Assembly (NCBI GenBank): GCA_038373885.1 | Contig: JAWZYV010012527.1 | Coordinates: forward strand, 186,001-250,000 | DNA from: Cheiracanthium punctorium | Taxonomy: Eukaryota > Arthropoda > Arachnida > Araneae > Cheiracanthiidae | Direction of reading: 5' to 3' | DNA length: 64,000 bases | Part shown: positions 1-13,900 of the stretch, piece by piece | How the letters are laid out: the number at the start of each line of letters is the position of its first letter | Position numbering within the stretch: the stretch's first letter is position 1 | Position numbers and translations under genes: made by a program | Notes under the pieces: generated by a model | The model's database searches: none | Told to the model about the DNA's origin: nothing | The model's input: the letters and a program-made list of their open reading frames with translations, nothing else

Positions 1-1212
1 TTAAAAGTTATTACTTTTGGAGCTATTAGAAATAAAGTCATGGTCTTTTTCCATCGATATTCTTATTGCAAAACTGGCCCTTTAAAATAAAATCTGAAAT
101 ACTTTTATTAATTTGGATTATAGAGTGCTGCGTAATTTTGTAGTAAAAGCGTATCATAATACATGCATCGGCTTTTTCTATTTTACAACACAATAATCGA
201 CACACGTGGCCTTGTCGCTCTCTTAACTTCAAAACGGCTCCTGTTATATTCATAAAAGTGGTGTCCAGGTATAGTAAAATAGCCATGCGCTACTGAATGA
301 AACCACCTACGGCGCCATCTGGTAAAAAACTGCGGAGTTAGCATTCCTATCACGAAACCGAAAGGAGATACTGAGAAAAAAAAATCAGTTACAAAATTTT
401 TCGGCATCACCAATTTATTATAAAATTACATCTAGAGCACATAAATATTAAAAACTGAAGGCGTAAGCTTAAAAACGTATTACTGATGCTTTTAGCAGCG
501 TGTCATCTGCCATATTGTGCAACTTGCAGCGGGCATGGCAGATCAGGGTCCAGTTGTGTACTGTTGCTGTCGGAAAACACTTTTGGCATGAAGCTTCATG
601 TCAGGTAAGTGTAGTTTTGGGAAAATTCGACCCAATAAATGTGCGTTTTATGCGTTCTATCCGTAGCATTATTGTTCAAATGAATGAACATCCTGTGCAC
701 TATAAGGTGTTTTTACTTACTAAATCAATGATAATGAACAACTTTGTGATGGACTTTTTACCTGCATCTCGTTCAGTTTTTGAAATAAAGAACGGAAACT
801 CCGCTGTTCTCCACTGCTGAATGAAACCACCTACTAGCAGTGCCAGTGACGGATCAAAGCAATTTTGTGGGTGGTTGGAAGATTCAAATAGACAACCATT
901 TTATGGAAGTAAAGTTGGATGATTTACACTAATTTCCGTTTCCTCGAGAGGGGCGGTCGCCCCCCCTTCCGCACCTTTTATTAATCCGTCCTTGCAAACT
1001 AGTCGGGTAGCTACTAAAAAGCGAGGAAAGGCTGTCCCCCCAGTGATTGTAGCCCCTTTGTGATAGGTGGTTGATGGTTTTGTTGTCCACTGGCAACAAA
1101 AATTTGTTTCTACATAATAGCGCATGCTGAAAATATTTAGATTCTAATCTTAATTTCACATTTTGAATTTTAAAATTACAATGCTGGATGATGTTCCTAA
1201 TGGAAAATGCTG

Positions 1213-1675
1213 TTAACCCTTTGAGGCGCAACCCTTTCCCACTGCTGAAAAAAGGGCAGCCGTTGCCATCGCTCGACTTAACGACAAGCGAGAGGGCGGA
1301 CGATCGAAACATTCACCGCGTGCCACAGATCTAGAGATCATTTTTTGACGCAGCTGGCTGTGCCGGCACCTTCGATGTCAAGTCGAACGATGTGTTAAGT
1401 CGAGCGATTTCAACGGCTGCCCTTTTTTCAGCATTAGGCAGTCTATCCAGCTGTTCTTGCATTCTTCCAACCTTCAGCAGATGTCAGTGCTGTTAAAAAG
1501 AATCGTGACAATTTTTTTACAGGAAATGACGTGCTAAAAAGTAAAGGATTCTCTTGGAGCTAGGTCACCCGCAACTATTTTTATAGAAATCAAAGCTATT
1601 CTTCGTGACTGACAGCAGTCAAAACGTCAGAGTTGGGTGTTCCCAGAGCGGGAACACCGCGCGTTAAAGTGTTAA
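1213..1675 (+). mobile_element. piggyBac-type MITE, family P1, full-length copy 1
   Basis: The left end is TTAACCCTTTGAGGCGC and the degenerate right end is GCGCGTTAAAGTGTTAA. Inside, one arm starting CTGAAAAAAGGGCAGCCGTT near 1243 is repeated inverted near 1398-1436. The right part shares its sequence, including a TTCCCAGAGCGGGAA palindrome, with the copies at 1959 and 41925. TTAA ends and CCC termini point to piggyBac-type mobilisation. There is no coding capacity. The element lies 46 nt upstream of exon A. Confidence 0.7.
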
Positions 1676-1721
1676 GCCTGATCCACTCTGATCTTTTTGT
1701 TTTTGTTTTGTTTTTTTGCAG

Positions 1722-1902
1722 ACTGCAACCGCACGTTTTACGCAGAGGCCAACGTGAAGAGCCCGCTGCGAATGTCAACTCCGTACCAGCGCCCTCTGCC
1801 GTTTGTCTGCAGCATGACGTTTGTGGCGGCCGGTGGTGAGTACGGGGACCTCGTACAGCTGACGTTCCTCTCCTTCCAGATCGGCGCCCTAGAAATGGAC
1901 AA
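1722..1902 (+). CDS. Exon A: start of CUB domain 1
   Basis: A pyrimidine-rich acceptor ending TTTTTTTGCAG precedes 1722, and the donor GTGGGT starts at 1903. The exon opens with two bases of a split codon, so an upstream exon ending in phase 1 is required. The product begins near Cys-Asn-Arg-Thr-Phe-Tyr, the usual opening of a CUB domain. It runs through the alternating hydrophobic strands VCSMTFVAAG and LVQLTFLSFQIGAL. Joining to exon B makes an Asn codon across the junction and keeps the frame. The exon sits between two same-orientation copies of one piggyBac-type MITE, 46 nt upstream and 56 nt downstream. Confidence 0.8.
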
Positions 1903-4900
1903 GTGGGTGGACACTTTCATTGCTTGCTCCTTTTATTGGGAATTGCTTTGTGTTCAGCTTAACCCTTCGAGGCGCAACCCTTTCCCAATGCTGAAAAAAG
2001 GGCAGGCGTTGCCATCGCTCGACTTAACTACCAGCAAGAGGGCGGACGATCGAAACGTTCATCGCGTGACACAGATCGAGAGACCCTTTTTTTGACGACA
2101 GCTGGCTGTGCTACTAAAAAGTAAAGGGTTCTCGTGAAGCTATGTCACCCGCAACTATTTTTATAGAAATCCAATCTATTCTTCGTGACTGGCAACAGTC
2201 AGAACGTCAAAGTTTGGTATTCCCAGAGCGGGATCACTGCACCTCAAAGGGTTAAAGCTAATCTATTTTTCCATATTTTTGTGCAGGATTTTATATCAGT
2301 ACCCCAAAAAAATAACTGCGATTTACTTTCCGTAACTTTACGGAAATTGTCCATTTAAATTTGAATGCAAGACAAATTCCGTATGTCAAGGGTCAACTCT
2401 TCTTCTCTTGCAACGGAATTTCTTGTGGAATTAACAGGAGTAAAACTTCGTAAATATATGTGAATTGTGCGGCATTCCCATTGGCCAGCACATTTTCATT
2501 ATTTTCATGCATTTGTGTTTCATTTTTACAGTGGATGCTTCCTTAGTAACGACCGCATTGTAGCACAATGGCTCCGTCCTTGAACGAAAAATCATTTACA
2601 CTCGTGCACCGAGTTTTCGCGTTAAGTCCTCCACAAACGAAACCGAGTTAATTTAGTTTACTAAAGTAGACCGTTAAGTTACTAAACTGAGAGTAGTTAG
2701 CTATTTTTTATGATATTTCCTTCGAATACGTGGCGTGATTTCCACAAAGCCCATTACTTGCGGCGGCAGACCATCCGGAGCCGCGCATGCGCCGGCCTCC
2801 AAACAAGAAGGAGTTCGAATGGTATCGGATTATTGGAAATCTTTTTCAGAGCTTTAGTTTAGCAGATGTTGCCAATCCTTGAAATCAATTCATGGTCCCA
2901 AGATTTCCGTGTAAATGGATATTATCACTAGTGGCTATTCCTAGCAAATCGAAATCCCGCAAGCAAGTTTCCACAAGGGCCCATGGTAGAATTCCTTTTA
3001 TACAGTACTGTGCAATCTTTGCAGGTACCTTTGTTCTTGTGTCAGTAGCAATATCGTCAGAATTCTGCAAATTCCCAGATTCATATTAGCTGAAATTTGT
3101 CCCATTTGGAAATTTGCTTGCTTGAGTTATGTAGGATTTCCAATTCTTTGTTGGTTACGCCATTTTCAATTATGTTCAGTGCTCCTTATCGCTGTGCTGA
3201 ATGTGTTTACTTTTTATTCTATGCCGACAAGCGGAAAGTTAGCTGAAGAGCAGAAGCAGCATTTTGCATCTTCGGTGTGGTACGCTGCAGGATTTTGCGC
3301 TTTCTGCATTTTGCAAGCTGTGCATTGTGCATCTTTAGTATGTGACGAGACGTATCCAGTCGTAATCCATAGACGTAAGTTTTCATCAGGGAATATTACT
3401 AAAAGGAGATGAAGTTACATGGGTGAGAAACACGTAAAAAGTGGCACTGGTAGTAAATTCTTTCAAGCATGACCACCTATGAGCCAATTATTCATTCATA
3501 AAGAGCAAAATATATTTTAGCATATGTAAAGCAAAAATTAGTCTGGTGTGTATTTTACTGATAGAACAAGCTTTCGGAGCTTGGACAACTGGAAGTCGAA
3601 TGGATTGCAACGCCACCTATAAATTCATAAAAGTGCTGATGATAGTTCAGAACTCCATTCATAGGTTGTTCATCTCTTTCTATTACAGTGAAACTTCTAT
3701 GAGCGACCACCTCTATTAAGCAACCCCCTCCTCCAACGACCCATTTTTAAGCTCCCGATTTTTGACCCTATCTACTGAATGTTAAAAGATCCTCTAGAAG
3801 AGACCCCACAACCCTCTATAAACGACCGGATCCGGTTCCCTGTTCGAAAATTGTCTAGCATTTTTCCGGAAGTAAAGTAAACAAAAACCCCATTCCAACC
3901 CAATCGCTGTAATGTAAGCCGACAGCAGGTGCAAGTACACGTACACGCCATGTATAGATCTCGCAGGTTAGAGAAGAGATATGTCTAAGGAACGAATGAT
4001 TTTACCTTACCGTTGGAGCAGAGTAAGGATAGGATCGAGTCACAGGAAAAGAAAGTTGTCGGTTACCTTTGGTTGCGGGAAAACCGAGAAAGCAAATTTT
4101 ATCGCAAACGTATTTTATTATGGCAAATTGAGGATTCATAATAAAGAATAGATATCAGGATAAATGTTCTTTACTGTACATGTATACTGTATACTGTAAT
4201 GTTTACCAGTTTGGTTAAATGTTCTTTTGTCAGATGTTAAAAACAAAGTAGAGACATAAGTACTCTCGGAGACAGCAAACAAGAATGAAAAAATCCGAAA
4301 TTTCTAAATATTGTATTAAAATTTAAATTTTAAGAATATGTTTGTGTAATTACTTATGACTTAGTATGCAGTTTCATAAATATTAAAACCAACAAAATTT
4401 TTTAGCATTTTTTTACTTGGCTGTCAAATATTTATACTTCATTGAGCGACTACCCCTCTTAATGAGCGATTTTTCGTTGAACGAAGGGTGGTCGCTCCCG
4501 AGAAATTTGACTGTATAACTCTTTGGGACCAGCCTTATATCTTTGTCTTAATCCATAGACATGATACTATCATGATATATGTTTTCAGTCATGATACTAT
4601 ACCCTAGTAGCACAACTAGTTGAAAAAACGTTCAGAAGACGTTCTTTGAACGATTTTTAACGTCTTTTGAACGTTCTGAGAACGTCTTTAGAACAAGTTG
4701 TGCTACTAGGGTATCTCGTCAAACTTTCCAACTGCTCTTTTTCTTTCCCGCAGCGACTCGAAACCGATCTGCCCCAAGGGCTACCTCCAGATCGTGGAGC
4801 CGCCCGCGCTGACGAGCGCCCTCATCAGCCAGCAGACCAGGGGCTTCTCCCAGATCCTGTCGGCGGTCAAGGAGCCCACGCGGCAGCTCTCCTCCCTCTT

Positions 4901-7900
4901 CGCGGACACCTCCAGGGGAGGCCGGCCGGAGTTCGGGCGCTTCTGCGGGGACATGATCGGCAAGAGCGCCACCTTCTACAGCACCGAGGGGCAGCCCAAC
5001 GTGACCATCCGGGTGGTCGTGCCGAGCAGGGCCGCACTCCACCCGTTCTCCTTCAGCGTCTACCTGACCTACAAGTACCTGCCCAAGGACGGCTCGGAGG
5101 CAGCCACTCAGGTTCGGCAACTCCAGGCGGCGACCGAGCAGCAGCAGCAGCAGCCGTACGTTGCCAGGACTACCCCGGGCGTCGGCAACTATTACTACGG
5201 CAACAAGCTGACCAACACCTACTGCGACAGGGTGCTGGTGAACTGCGACCGCAAGCGCTGCGCCATACGCTCCCCGAACTTCCCGGGTTTCTACCTGAGG
5301 AACATAACGTGCCACTACTGGGTACGTCAGGAGTACGTCCCGCACGGTAGGCACGCGAACATAGTGCTGTCGCAGGCCAACGAGTACAAGATATCGCTGT
5401 ACACGGGAAGGTCGAGCCCCCTCTCCTACCCCCACGTGTCCCTGACGGAAGAGTGCTACAGTGACGTCATCCGCATCTTCGACGGACCCAGCACCTCCTC
5501 GCCCCTGCTCATAGAGTTCTGCGGAGCCGGTACGCTCACGGAAGTAGGTTGAAAATTGAATTTTGATATGGTATAATCACACACATCCTCTCAAAAAAAA
5601 AAAAAAAAATGAGTGTAAGTCAAATTTCCTGTGCCAGATTCATGTTTCAAGATAGTGTTATCTTAAGTGAATTATGCCTTGAATATTGATAAATTTTTAT
5701 ACTTCTTTCGAATTGTGTGTTTTTTTCAAAAACGAATTAGTTGTTAAAATAAATGAACAAATAAATATAAATATGTGGCTTATCCGTGAAAACTTTTGTA
5801 AGAGAGTGTACCACTCCTAGATGGTGGTTTTTCGACTGATTAGCATACGACTAACATACTGCTTTTTGTTTTCGCAACAAGGCATTAAAACCTTGAACGA
5901 ATTCAAAGGCATTTTTTTCTGTGCAGATTGGTTCTAGTTAAACTTTCCTAGAAAAAACATTCTACGGGGGGCTTTAAATAAAGTAATGGCAACATAATCA
6001 AATATATGGGTATAAATCAAATTTTAATGGACTTAAAACACGACCTCTGATCACCTTTTGAAGAGCAAAGGAAACGAAACTCGTTTATTTTAGAGCAAAG
6101 GAAACGAAACTCGTCACTTTAACACCACACAACAACTACCCTTCTAACTAGATCGACTGTTTTTTGAACTCTTACACAGCGGCAACAGCGCCACCTCACC
6201 GCTAACCTATCCGATTTGAGCATGCCCGCTCTTCTGCGACGTTAAGTTGCCACTATTTAATTTACAGCTCTCTTAAATCCTAAATGGAAGATCAGATTTT
6301 CACTCACTGTGGCATATGGACTATACACACGAGGCGTGATCGATGGACTTTCTCAAAAACTCCACTTGAAAAAAAATGCTCAATATGTGGAGTTTTGAAT
6401 GGAATTCAGCTCAAGACATGATCTGAATTAGTTAACCCTTTGTGTTCGTACGTATACTCTCAGTCATCAAAGCTATTTCACCGTTCCGGTCTTATTTCTG
6501 CTCTCAGCTACCACAGAGCATTTCGACCTCCAAGATTTCGACAAGCCTAGCCTCTTTGCGACAGGTCCCCCTTTTGCGAGACAGCTTTGGGTTCGCGCAA
6601 TGGACTTGAAAACCATCAAATCCAAGTTTTTGGATGCTTATAATGGATTGAATGGGTTAAGTAAGCCTTCAATCTTTGGAGGAGTTAATTAAGCCTTCAA
6701 CAGTGATATAGGATCGCTAAAACGTCGTGGATCGTGTTTGTTATGCACTTTTTCTGGGTTGAATACAATAGGAAGACACAAGGAGAATCTGCGCATAAAG
6801 AATGTGCTCAAAGACATGAATGTACCGTTAGAAAGTCCTCATACGACGGTACCCCCAATTTTGGCAGATCGCCCTAGCGTAGCGTCGCCATAATCACTCA
6901 AACAAACAAAAAAAAAAACATCTGCTGGAACAATTTTACAAATTTCACCTTCTCATGCAGCGTAGGCACGATGTGTAAAGAAGCAACAAATGCTCATGCA
7001 AAATCCGCCTTATTTTCAACCAAAGAATAATGTTATAGGCATTATTCTTTGGCATGAATAATGTTATAGGCATTATTCGAATGCCTTGCAGCGAATAGGC
7101 ATTCGCTGCAAAGCGCATGTTTCAGATTTTTCATATATATGCAACTATACCATTTGTTACAGCATCACGTATCGGCAGATTTTGCTTCTAGCTCATCAGT
7201 CAATATATGTGTGGTTCCAGTTTTATGAGATTCAGACCCACAGAACGCATTTTGGAAGCCTCCTGAAACTCGTGTCTGCCTAAGGCCTCGACTCCATATT
7301 ACCGGAAAGCTGAACTTCTCGCAGAATTCCTGTCGGGATTATTTTCTGTCGGCACTTGACTCCACTCGCTAGCAGCTACGACGCCATCTACGCATACCAT
7401 ACTAGCCTGGACGTCATGCGGTCCGGTGCCAGCCAGTCTTATCGTGACTCTGTCGATTCATTTATAATTTCGTTATCATTGGCGCATCGACAGTTACGTT
7501 ATGCTCGATCTTTGAAACAGCGCGAAAAAATACATGAAAAACGAATAATTTCTCGCTAAAATAAGCTTTCACTTTATGAATAGAACGACTTTGATTAGAA
7601 CACATGAAATTAAAAAACGTAAACGTAGATTACGAGTTTGAAACATTTCCCCTAGTAAGAGAAAAATATGGAATTTTCACAGCATTACTTGACTGAAGAT
7701 TCTCGAACTGTAGACGAAGAGTAGTATTTTAAATACAAAAAAGGGTTTTAAGAAAATCTCCTTTTTTCTTATTTTTCTTTTTTTATTGAATACAGATTTA
7801 TAACACAATAAGAATAGAACATGCCAATCTCTGAGATATAAGTTCTTCAGCATCGAAATGTGACGCCATCCTGTTTTTTCTATGACTTCTTTGTGGATCT

Positions 7901-10900
7901 AGGGGCAGAAGCGGGCAGAAACAGAAAAGTTCAACATTTTCAACGCCCTTGATTCTGCTTGACAGAAACTGAAACCCCGGAAGTTCGTCAATTTTCAGTT
8001 TCTGTTTTCCGGTTCAATCGCGTTTTCTGGTAATATGGAGTTCAGGCCTAACCCTTTATATCATCATCCATTGCAGGTCATCTCCAGCAGTCCGGAGATC
8101 CTGGTGCAGCTGTACAGTTCGCCGAGCCAGGTGATGCACAACTCGTATGCAGAAATCGAGGTGGGAGTGAGGTTCACGGAGGCGACCGACTTCCGCGCCC
8201 AGAACGGTCGCTGCGACTTCGCCGTGGACGGGTCCAAGCGGCGGAGGGGTCTCATCTACAGCCCCCGCCACACCATCCCCAGGAACACGACCTGCTCCTT
8301 CAGGCTGAGGGGCGCGGGACCCCACGACCGGGTCTGGCTCTACTTCCTGTCCTACTTTGTCGAGGACAAGCACCCTTGGTCGAGGCGGGAGACGTGCGAG
8401 GTCGGGAAGCTCGAGATCTACGAACCGGGTGAGTGCACGCACATCTTTGTTGCTGTTGTTCTCCTGCTCATGGATAGACGATCGAACTATCCACGGAAAT
8501 AAGTTCGAACTATCCATGGAAATGGGTTCCGTGGAAATAAGTTCGGAAATAAGTTCGAACTATCCATGGAAGTGGGTTCCATGGATAGACGATCGAACTA
8601 TCCATGGAAATAAGTTCGAACTATCCATGGAAATGGGTTCCATGGAAATAAGTTCGGAAATAAGTTCGAACTATCCATGGAAATGGGTTCCATGGAAATA
8701 AGTTCGGAAATAAGTTCGAACTATCCATGGAAGTGGATTTCATGGATAGACGATCGAACTATCCATGGAAATAAGTTCGAACTATCCATGGAAGTGGGTT
8801 TCATGGATAGACGATCGAACTATCCATGGAAATAAGTTCGAACTATCCATGGAAATGGGTTCCATGGAAATAAGTTCGGAAATCAGTTCGAACTATCCAT
8901 GGAAGTGGGTTCCATGGATAGACGATCGAACTATCCATGGAAATAAGTTCGAACTATCCATGGAAATGGGTTCCATGGAAATAAGTTCGAACTATCCATG
9001 GAAGTAGGTTCCATGGATAGACGATCGAACTATCCATGGAAGTAGGTTCCATGGATAGACGATCGAACTATCCATGGAAGTAGGTTCCATGGATAGACGA
9101 TCGAACTATCCATGGAAATGGTTTCCATGGAAATAAGTTCGAACTATCCATGGAAGTGGGTTCCATGGATAGATGATCAAACTATCCATGGAAATAAGTA
9201 CCATGGATAGACGATCGAACTATCCACGGAAATAAGTTCAATTGTCCCCGAGGGGGTTGGTCTTTTGCTTGTTGGTCCCTCATTTTGAACGAATTCCAGA
9301 GGAGGGACCCACCACCGCCTGAAATCGGCATCCTTCCAGAGGTATTTTTTGAGCATGGAAGTTGTTGGAGCCACGAAGGATTCGACATGCGCCCGCTCCC
9401 ATGAGCGTACACGGTCCCACAGCAGTCCAGCCGAGAGAGGAGTTCGCCCTCCTATGCACTGTCCAAGCCGGGTGCTGCTTCACTTTCCGTGGTCTTTTGG
9501 GAACGGAGTTTTAGTGACTGTACTCTAGTTAAACCTAACCTGACAGTACGTGGAAGGCTATGCCTTGTGTCCTTCCGCCCTTACAATATAGTTCGTCCGT
9601 GCTACTTTTTTATGTTAAATTCGTCGTTAAAGGGGGAAAAACATGTTTATATAAAGAAAATGTGTTCATTGCGTCAACGCTTTGCAATCCGAAGCGCGTA
9701 CGAATACTCCACAAACGGTGCAATACGGCACTCTCAGCTTTCCACACACTGTCAGGTTGGGTTGAAAAACAGTATAGACCACTGGGGGACTGCATTTTGG
9801 TTACACCACGTACTAATGCCAGGTGTCCGAAATTAAACTACCCTATTTTAAAGTTGCCTGCAGACGAAACGATTGTTGAGAAAGTTAGGAAATTTTGTGT
9901 AGGACACCATGAAGGTATGCGGATTATGGACAGGGGAACAGGAAGTATTGGAATTAGTTGGAGCGAATGAAAAAGCATGTTCAACTATTCCTCCCCGGTC
10001 CCCAGACCTCCATCGATGCTACTTTTGGCTTCGGGGGAGTTTGAAACATTGGGTAAGTCGTGATCCTTCAAGAACTTAGCCTGATCGCAAAGACAGCAAG
10101 TTCGTAACATTTCTCCGAGCACACTGCCTCCAGCTGTGGAACAGGCTCGTTGTTAACGATTCTAGAGAGTAGCTGACAACCATGGCTATCCTGTTAAACA
10201 TGTTCTGTTGTAATAATATTCGTAAACTGTAATAAATGTATGCTAAATGTGTCATTCATTTTTTAAAAAGTTCCCTAGTGGCGAATACTTGAAATCATTT
10301 TTTGATTCGCTCAAATTCCCGTACCTTCAACCTTCATTATGACCTGCACAAAATTTCATAACTTTCTCAGCAATACTTTAGTCTGTAGACAACTTAAAAA
10401 TACGGTCGTTAAAGTTCTGCATCGTATTTGGACCGAAATGCGGGTCCAAATACGAATAACATACGTGGATCGTCCCGAAAGCAGTTTTTGTCAATCCTTT
10501 CCGCACAGAAACTTTATTTCCAAAATGAAAATTACACCATGCACTATTTTACCACATAGTCGCAACTGACATTGAGACATTTGTCGTAGCATGTAATTTT
10601 CGCACTCTGATTAGATTTAAAAGAATCAATAGTTTATTCATTTTTCTTCCTTCAGTCCCACTTCCATTTGACTGTCCCTTATACTGTAGACTCTCGATTA
10701 ACCGGGATGGTTAGGAAATGCCTCGTCCCGGATAAGCGAATATCCCGGATGACGCAAATTTATTCAAATTTTGCGGAGAATTTTAGCTAGAAATTGTTAA
10801 ACTTTTATGCAATAGGTATTCTGTATTACTCTAATTAATAATTTAAGTAATACAGAAGACAGAAAATGAATATAAATTCTATTTGTTATTTAGATTTGCA

Positions 10901-13900
10901 ATTAATACAAAATCAAAAAAAGTATTTTCCCTCACTATTAATCCGGGAAGAATGAAATTATAGAAATGTGTTTTCTTTATTCATTCGTATTTACTAAGGG
11001 AAATTCTGTGCTCGCGTTAATTACTTCTTGATCCAAGTAATTGAGTAACGCGTTATGTACTGATGAGTCACCAAGTGCTCATTCAAGTGCTCGATGGGTT
11101 ACGTGATTTCATCACTTGACCCTGCCATGGCCAAGGGGATAAGACACTGAGCATGGTGATGCTCAGTGTGTCCTGCATGTGTGCTCCCTGATTTTACACG
11201 ATTTCCTTCGTCACTTCAGCCTACCATAGCCGAGGAGGTAAGACACTGAATACGGTACGTGGCTGAAGTGTGAAACTCCTGGGTTATGATCTACCACATG
11301 GCAGTCGATCAAACGGCCTGGTATTTTGGGAGGTTTTCTACAGATATAACACGAGTACACGTTAGAATCCCCTGAAAAGTCCTCCGACCAAACACACTAC
11401 ACAGTTCTTCATTTCTTTAAGGACATTCTACGAAATTCCTTGTTTCTTTTGAACCACGAGATCAAAAGCATTTCAGTTTCGAATCTTCGTTAATCCATTG
11501 GTGCCCTCTTAGTTTTCAAAACAGTTCTCATTTTTTCAAATCTTCTAAGATTTTTCTTTGCAGTTAAGTATCATCGTCGTGTTCTGTAAAAATTCCGTTT
11601 TCTTCATTTGTAGGGAGGTCACGAGCGAAAGAAATTTTTTTTAGCCCAAAAAGAACACCAACGTCAGCATCTGGTGGTCTGAAAAACAAACCTGGTAGAC
11701 AAAAGTTAGAACTGCCGGTGGCATAAGTCATAATTCAGGTGACAAAATTGTCCATGTTTACGGTTTTGGCGACAGTTGGCTCCGATTTGGCGGCTACATC
11801 CCTATTTATTTGATAAAATCAACCTCCATGATTTTTTTAACCGTGGTGCTTTATAGTAATTTTCATGCGTCATCAACATAATAAGTTGGGACCGTCCGGG
11901 ATTATCCGATCCCGGTTAATTGACAGTCTACTGTATAACAGAAACGGTTACTGTGATGGAGATCACATATCTAATTTTAATAATCATTTAATTTGTCTTT
12001 CTTTAATGTAATCTATCCAAAATCATGTATTCTAAATCATTTTTGTTCTCATTAATTCGGCCACTTCGGCTCTTAAATCTGTATATTTGTTTTTCCCGTA
12101 TGCATTATTCTTAATTGTTTATTTCTCTACATCAGACTTGGTGGCATCGTTCTGAGCTAAAAATCGATTATATTACGTCCGTATGCAGTCGCAACGTACG
12201 TTTTTGCTTCCCCTTTGGCATCATGCTGGCGTAAGTTATATTCTTGTTGCCCTGCCTCATCTTTAGAATTATTTGCTCGCGATTGCGTCATTTTAATTTT
12301 ATTGGATGACACAATAAAATTAAAATGACGGCAAAGTTTTAGGGTTGCTCTGGAATGGGCGTTATTGATCTCAGCCAAGTTGTTGTTCTCGCGAATGTCT
12401 CATTCTCTGCTGGCGTCATTTTTAATTCATTCCCTCTTAATTTCACTGTCCATGTAGGACGTATTTTTTATTTCGCTGAGCCACCACCTGCCGTTGTAAG
12501 AACTTAATGTTTCGATAGTTTCTTTTAAATAAAATAGTTTTAAGCATTCAATGTCTTTTTCTTTTCTGCAACTAAGTGCATAGAACCTGGATTTCTAACC
12601 ATCACAACGCAGTTTTAATAAATTAAAATACCTTATGCAATAATCTTCGTTATACAAAGGGCATTCCATAAAAACTGAGAGTTATTTTTTTACGTAGTGG
12701 CAACACCGCGAAACTAAAAAATAGAAGTGCAGGCAATTTTTTCATACTGTTAACTGTAGGTTTATACAAAATTCTAAACGAAGTAGACGATTTTATTTTC
12801 CTAGTTCCGTCCTTGTTTAAAGAACTGTTTTATTTGCCCTACAGAAATGGAGATGAGTGATTCAGAGTTCAAAAACGAAATGCGTTGTGCCATAAAATTT
12901 TGCTATCGTTTGGGCAAAACAGCTCCAGAAACAGTTAAGTTAATGAAAGAAGCTTACAAAGACAAATGTTTTGGTGAATCTACGATCTTTAGATGGCATG
13001 GTGATTTCAAGAAAGGCCGTTTGTCTGCAGAACTGGCTCGTAGGCCTGGACGACCAAAGAGTTTTGTGAATGATCGAACTTCTTCTACGAGCTACTTCTG
13101 TTCAGCAATATCTTAGTCAATGCAATATTAAAATCATGCCACATCCCCCTTACAGTCCAGATCTCGCACCATGCGATTTCTGGCTGTTTCCGACGCTGAA
13201 GGAGAAGCTCCGTGGGCAGAAAATTGAACACAGATTCTGAAGTTATTTCAGCAGTGGAGGGTTCTTTGAAGCAGCTTCCAGAAAAGGTCTTCTCAACTCG
13301 TTTTGAAAAGTTTGTTGAACGATGGGACCGTTGCATATCATCTGACGGAAGATATTTTCAAAAAGAATGATCTATTTTTTGCTGTAAATATATTTCTTGA
13401 TTTTTTATGATTTGACTCTCAGTTTTTATGGAATGTCCTTCGTAGTTACCATAAACGGACCTCGGGTAATTTATTTCGTCACTTCATATACAGGTGCGTC
13501 CAGGAAAAGGGGCGCGGCGGCTCTGCTGGTGACCGGCGACGTCGAGGAAGAGACCGGAGAGAGAGCCGCGAGCCTGGAGAGGAACCCCCCGCCGCCCGAG
13601 GCGCCGCCCTCGTACCGCTTCTGCGAGAAGACGTTCCCCAAGGTGTGCGCCCGCGCGGCAGACGACCCCAACCACGTCCCAGTCCGTCCATGCAGGGTCC
13701 CGGACGAGAGCTACCTGTCCCGGGGCCCGGGACTCGTCGTCCTGCACAACGTGTACACGACCCCGGACCTGTCCGTCTGGAGCAGCTCGTTCACGCTACG
13801 CTACGAGTTCGTGGACACCCGGCAGCACGGCGCGCCCGTGGCGTCGTCAGACTCCCCTTGCGACCGGCGCTTCGACAGCCGCTCCAATCGCATAGGTAGG

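Noticed and set aside
500..605. Candidate upstream exon ending in TCAG followed by GTAAGT
   Set aside because: The donor is good and leaves a usable phase in one frame, but that frame has a stop just before and only Met-Ser would precede exon A, without signal peptide. No CUB-family N-terminus is visible.
3122..3412. 96-codon frame with hydrophobic segments in intron 1
   Set aside because: Small, no family resemblance, wrong context for an exon of the host gene, and no flanking splice sites in phase.
4719..5435. Long minus-strand open frame over exon B (and similar frames over 8056-8517, 35826-36779)
   Set aside because: These are shadows of the GC-rich exons. The + strand frames carry CUB and LDLa motifs and phase-compatible splice sites; the opposite frames carry none.
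8357..9007. Open frames with repeated SSNYPWKWVP-like peptides
   Set aside because: They translate the minisatellite period. No start context or domain, and the array lies in the intron after a consensus donor.
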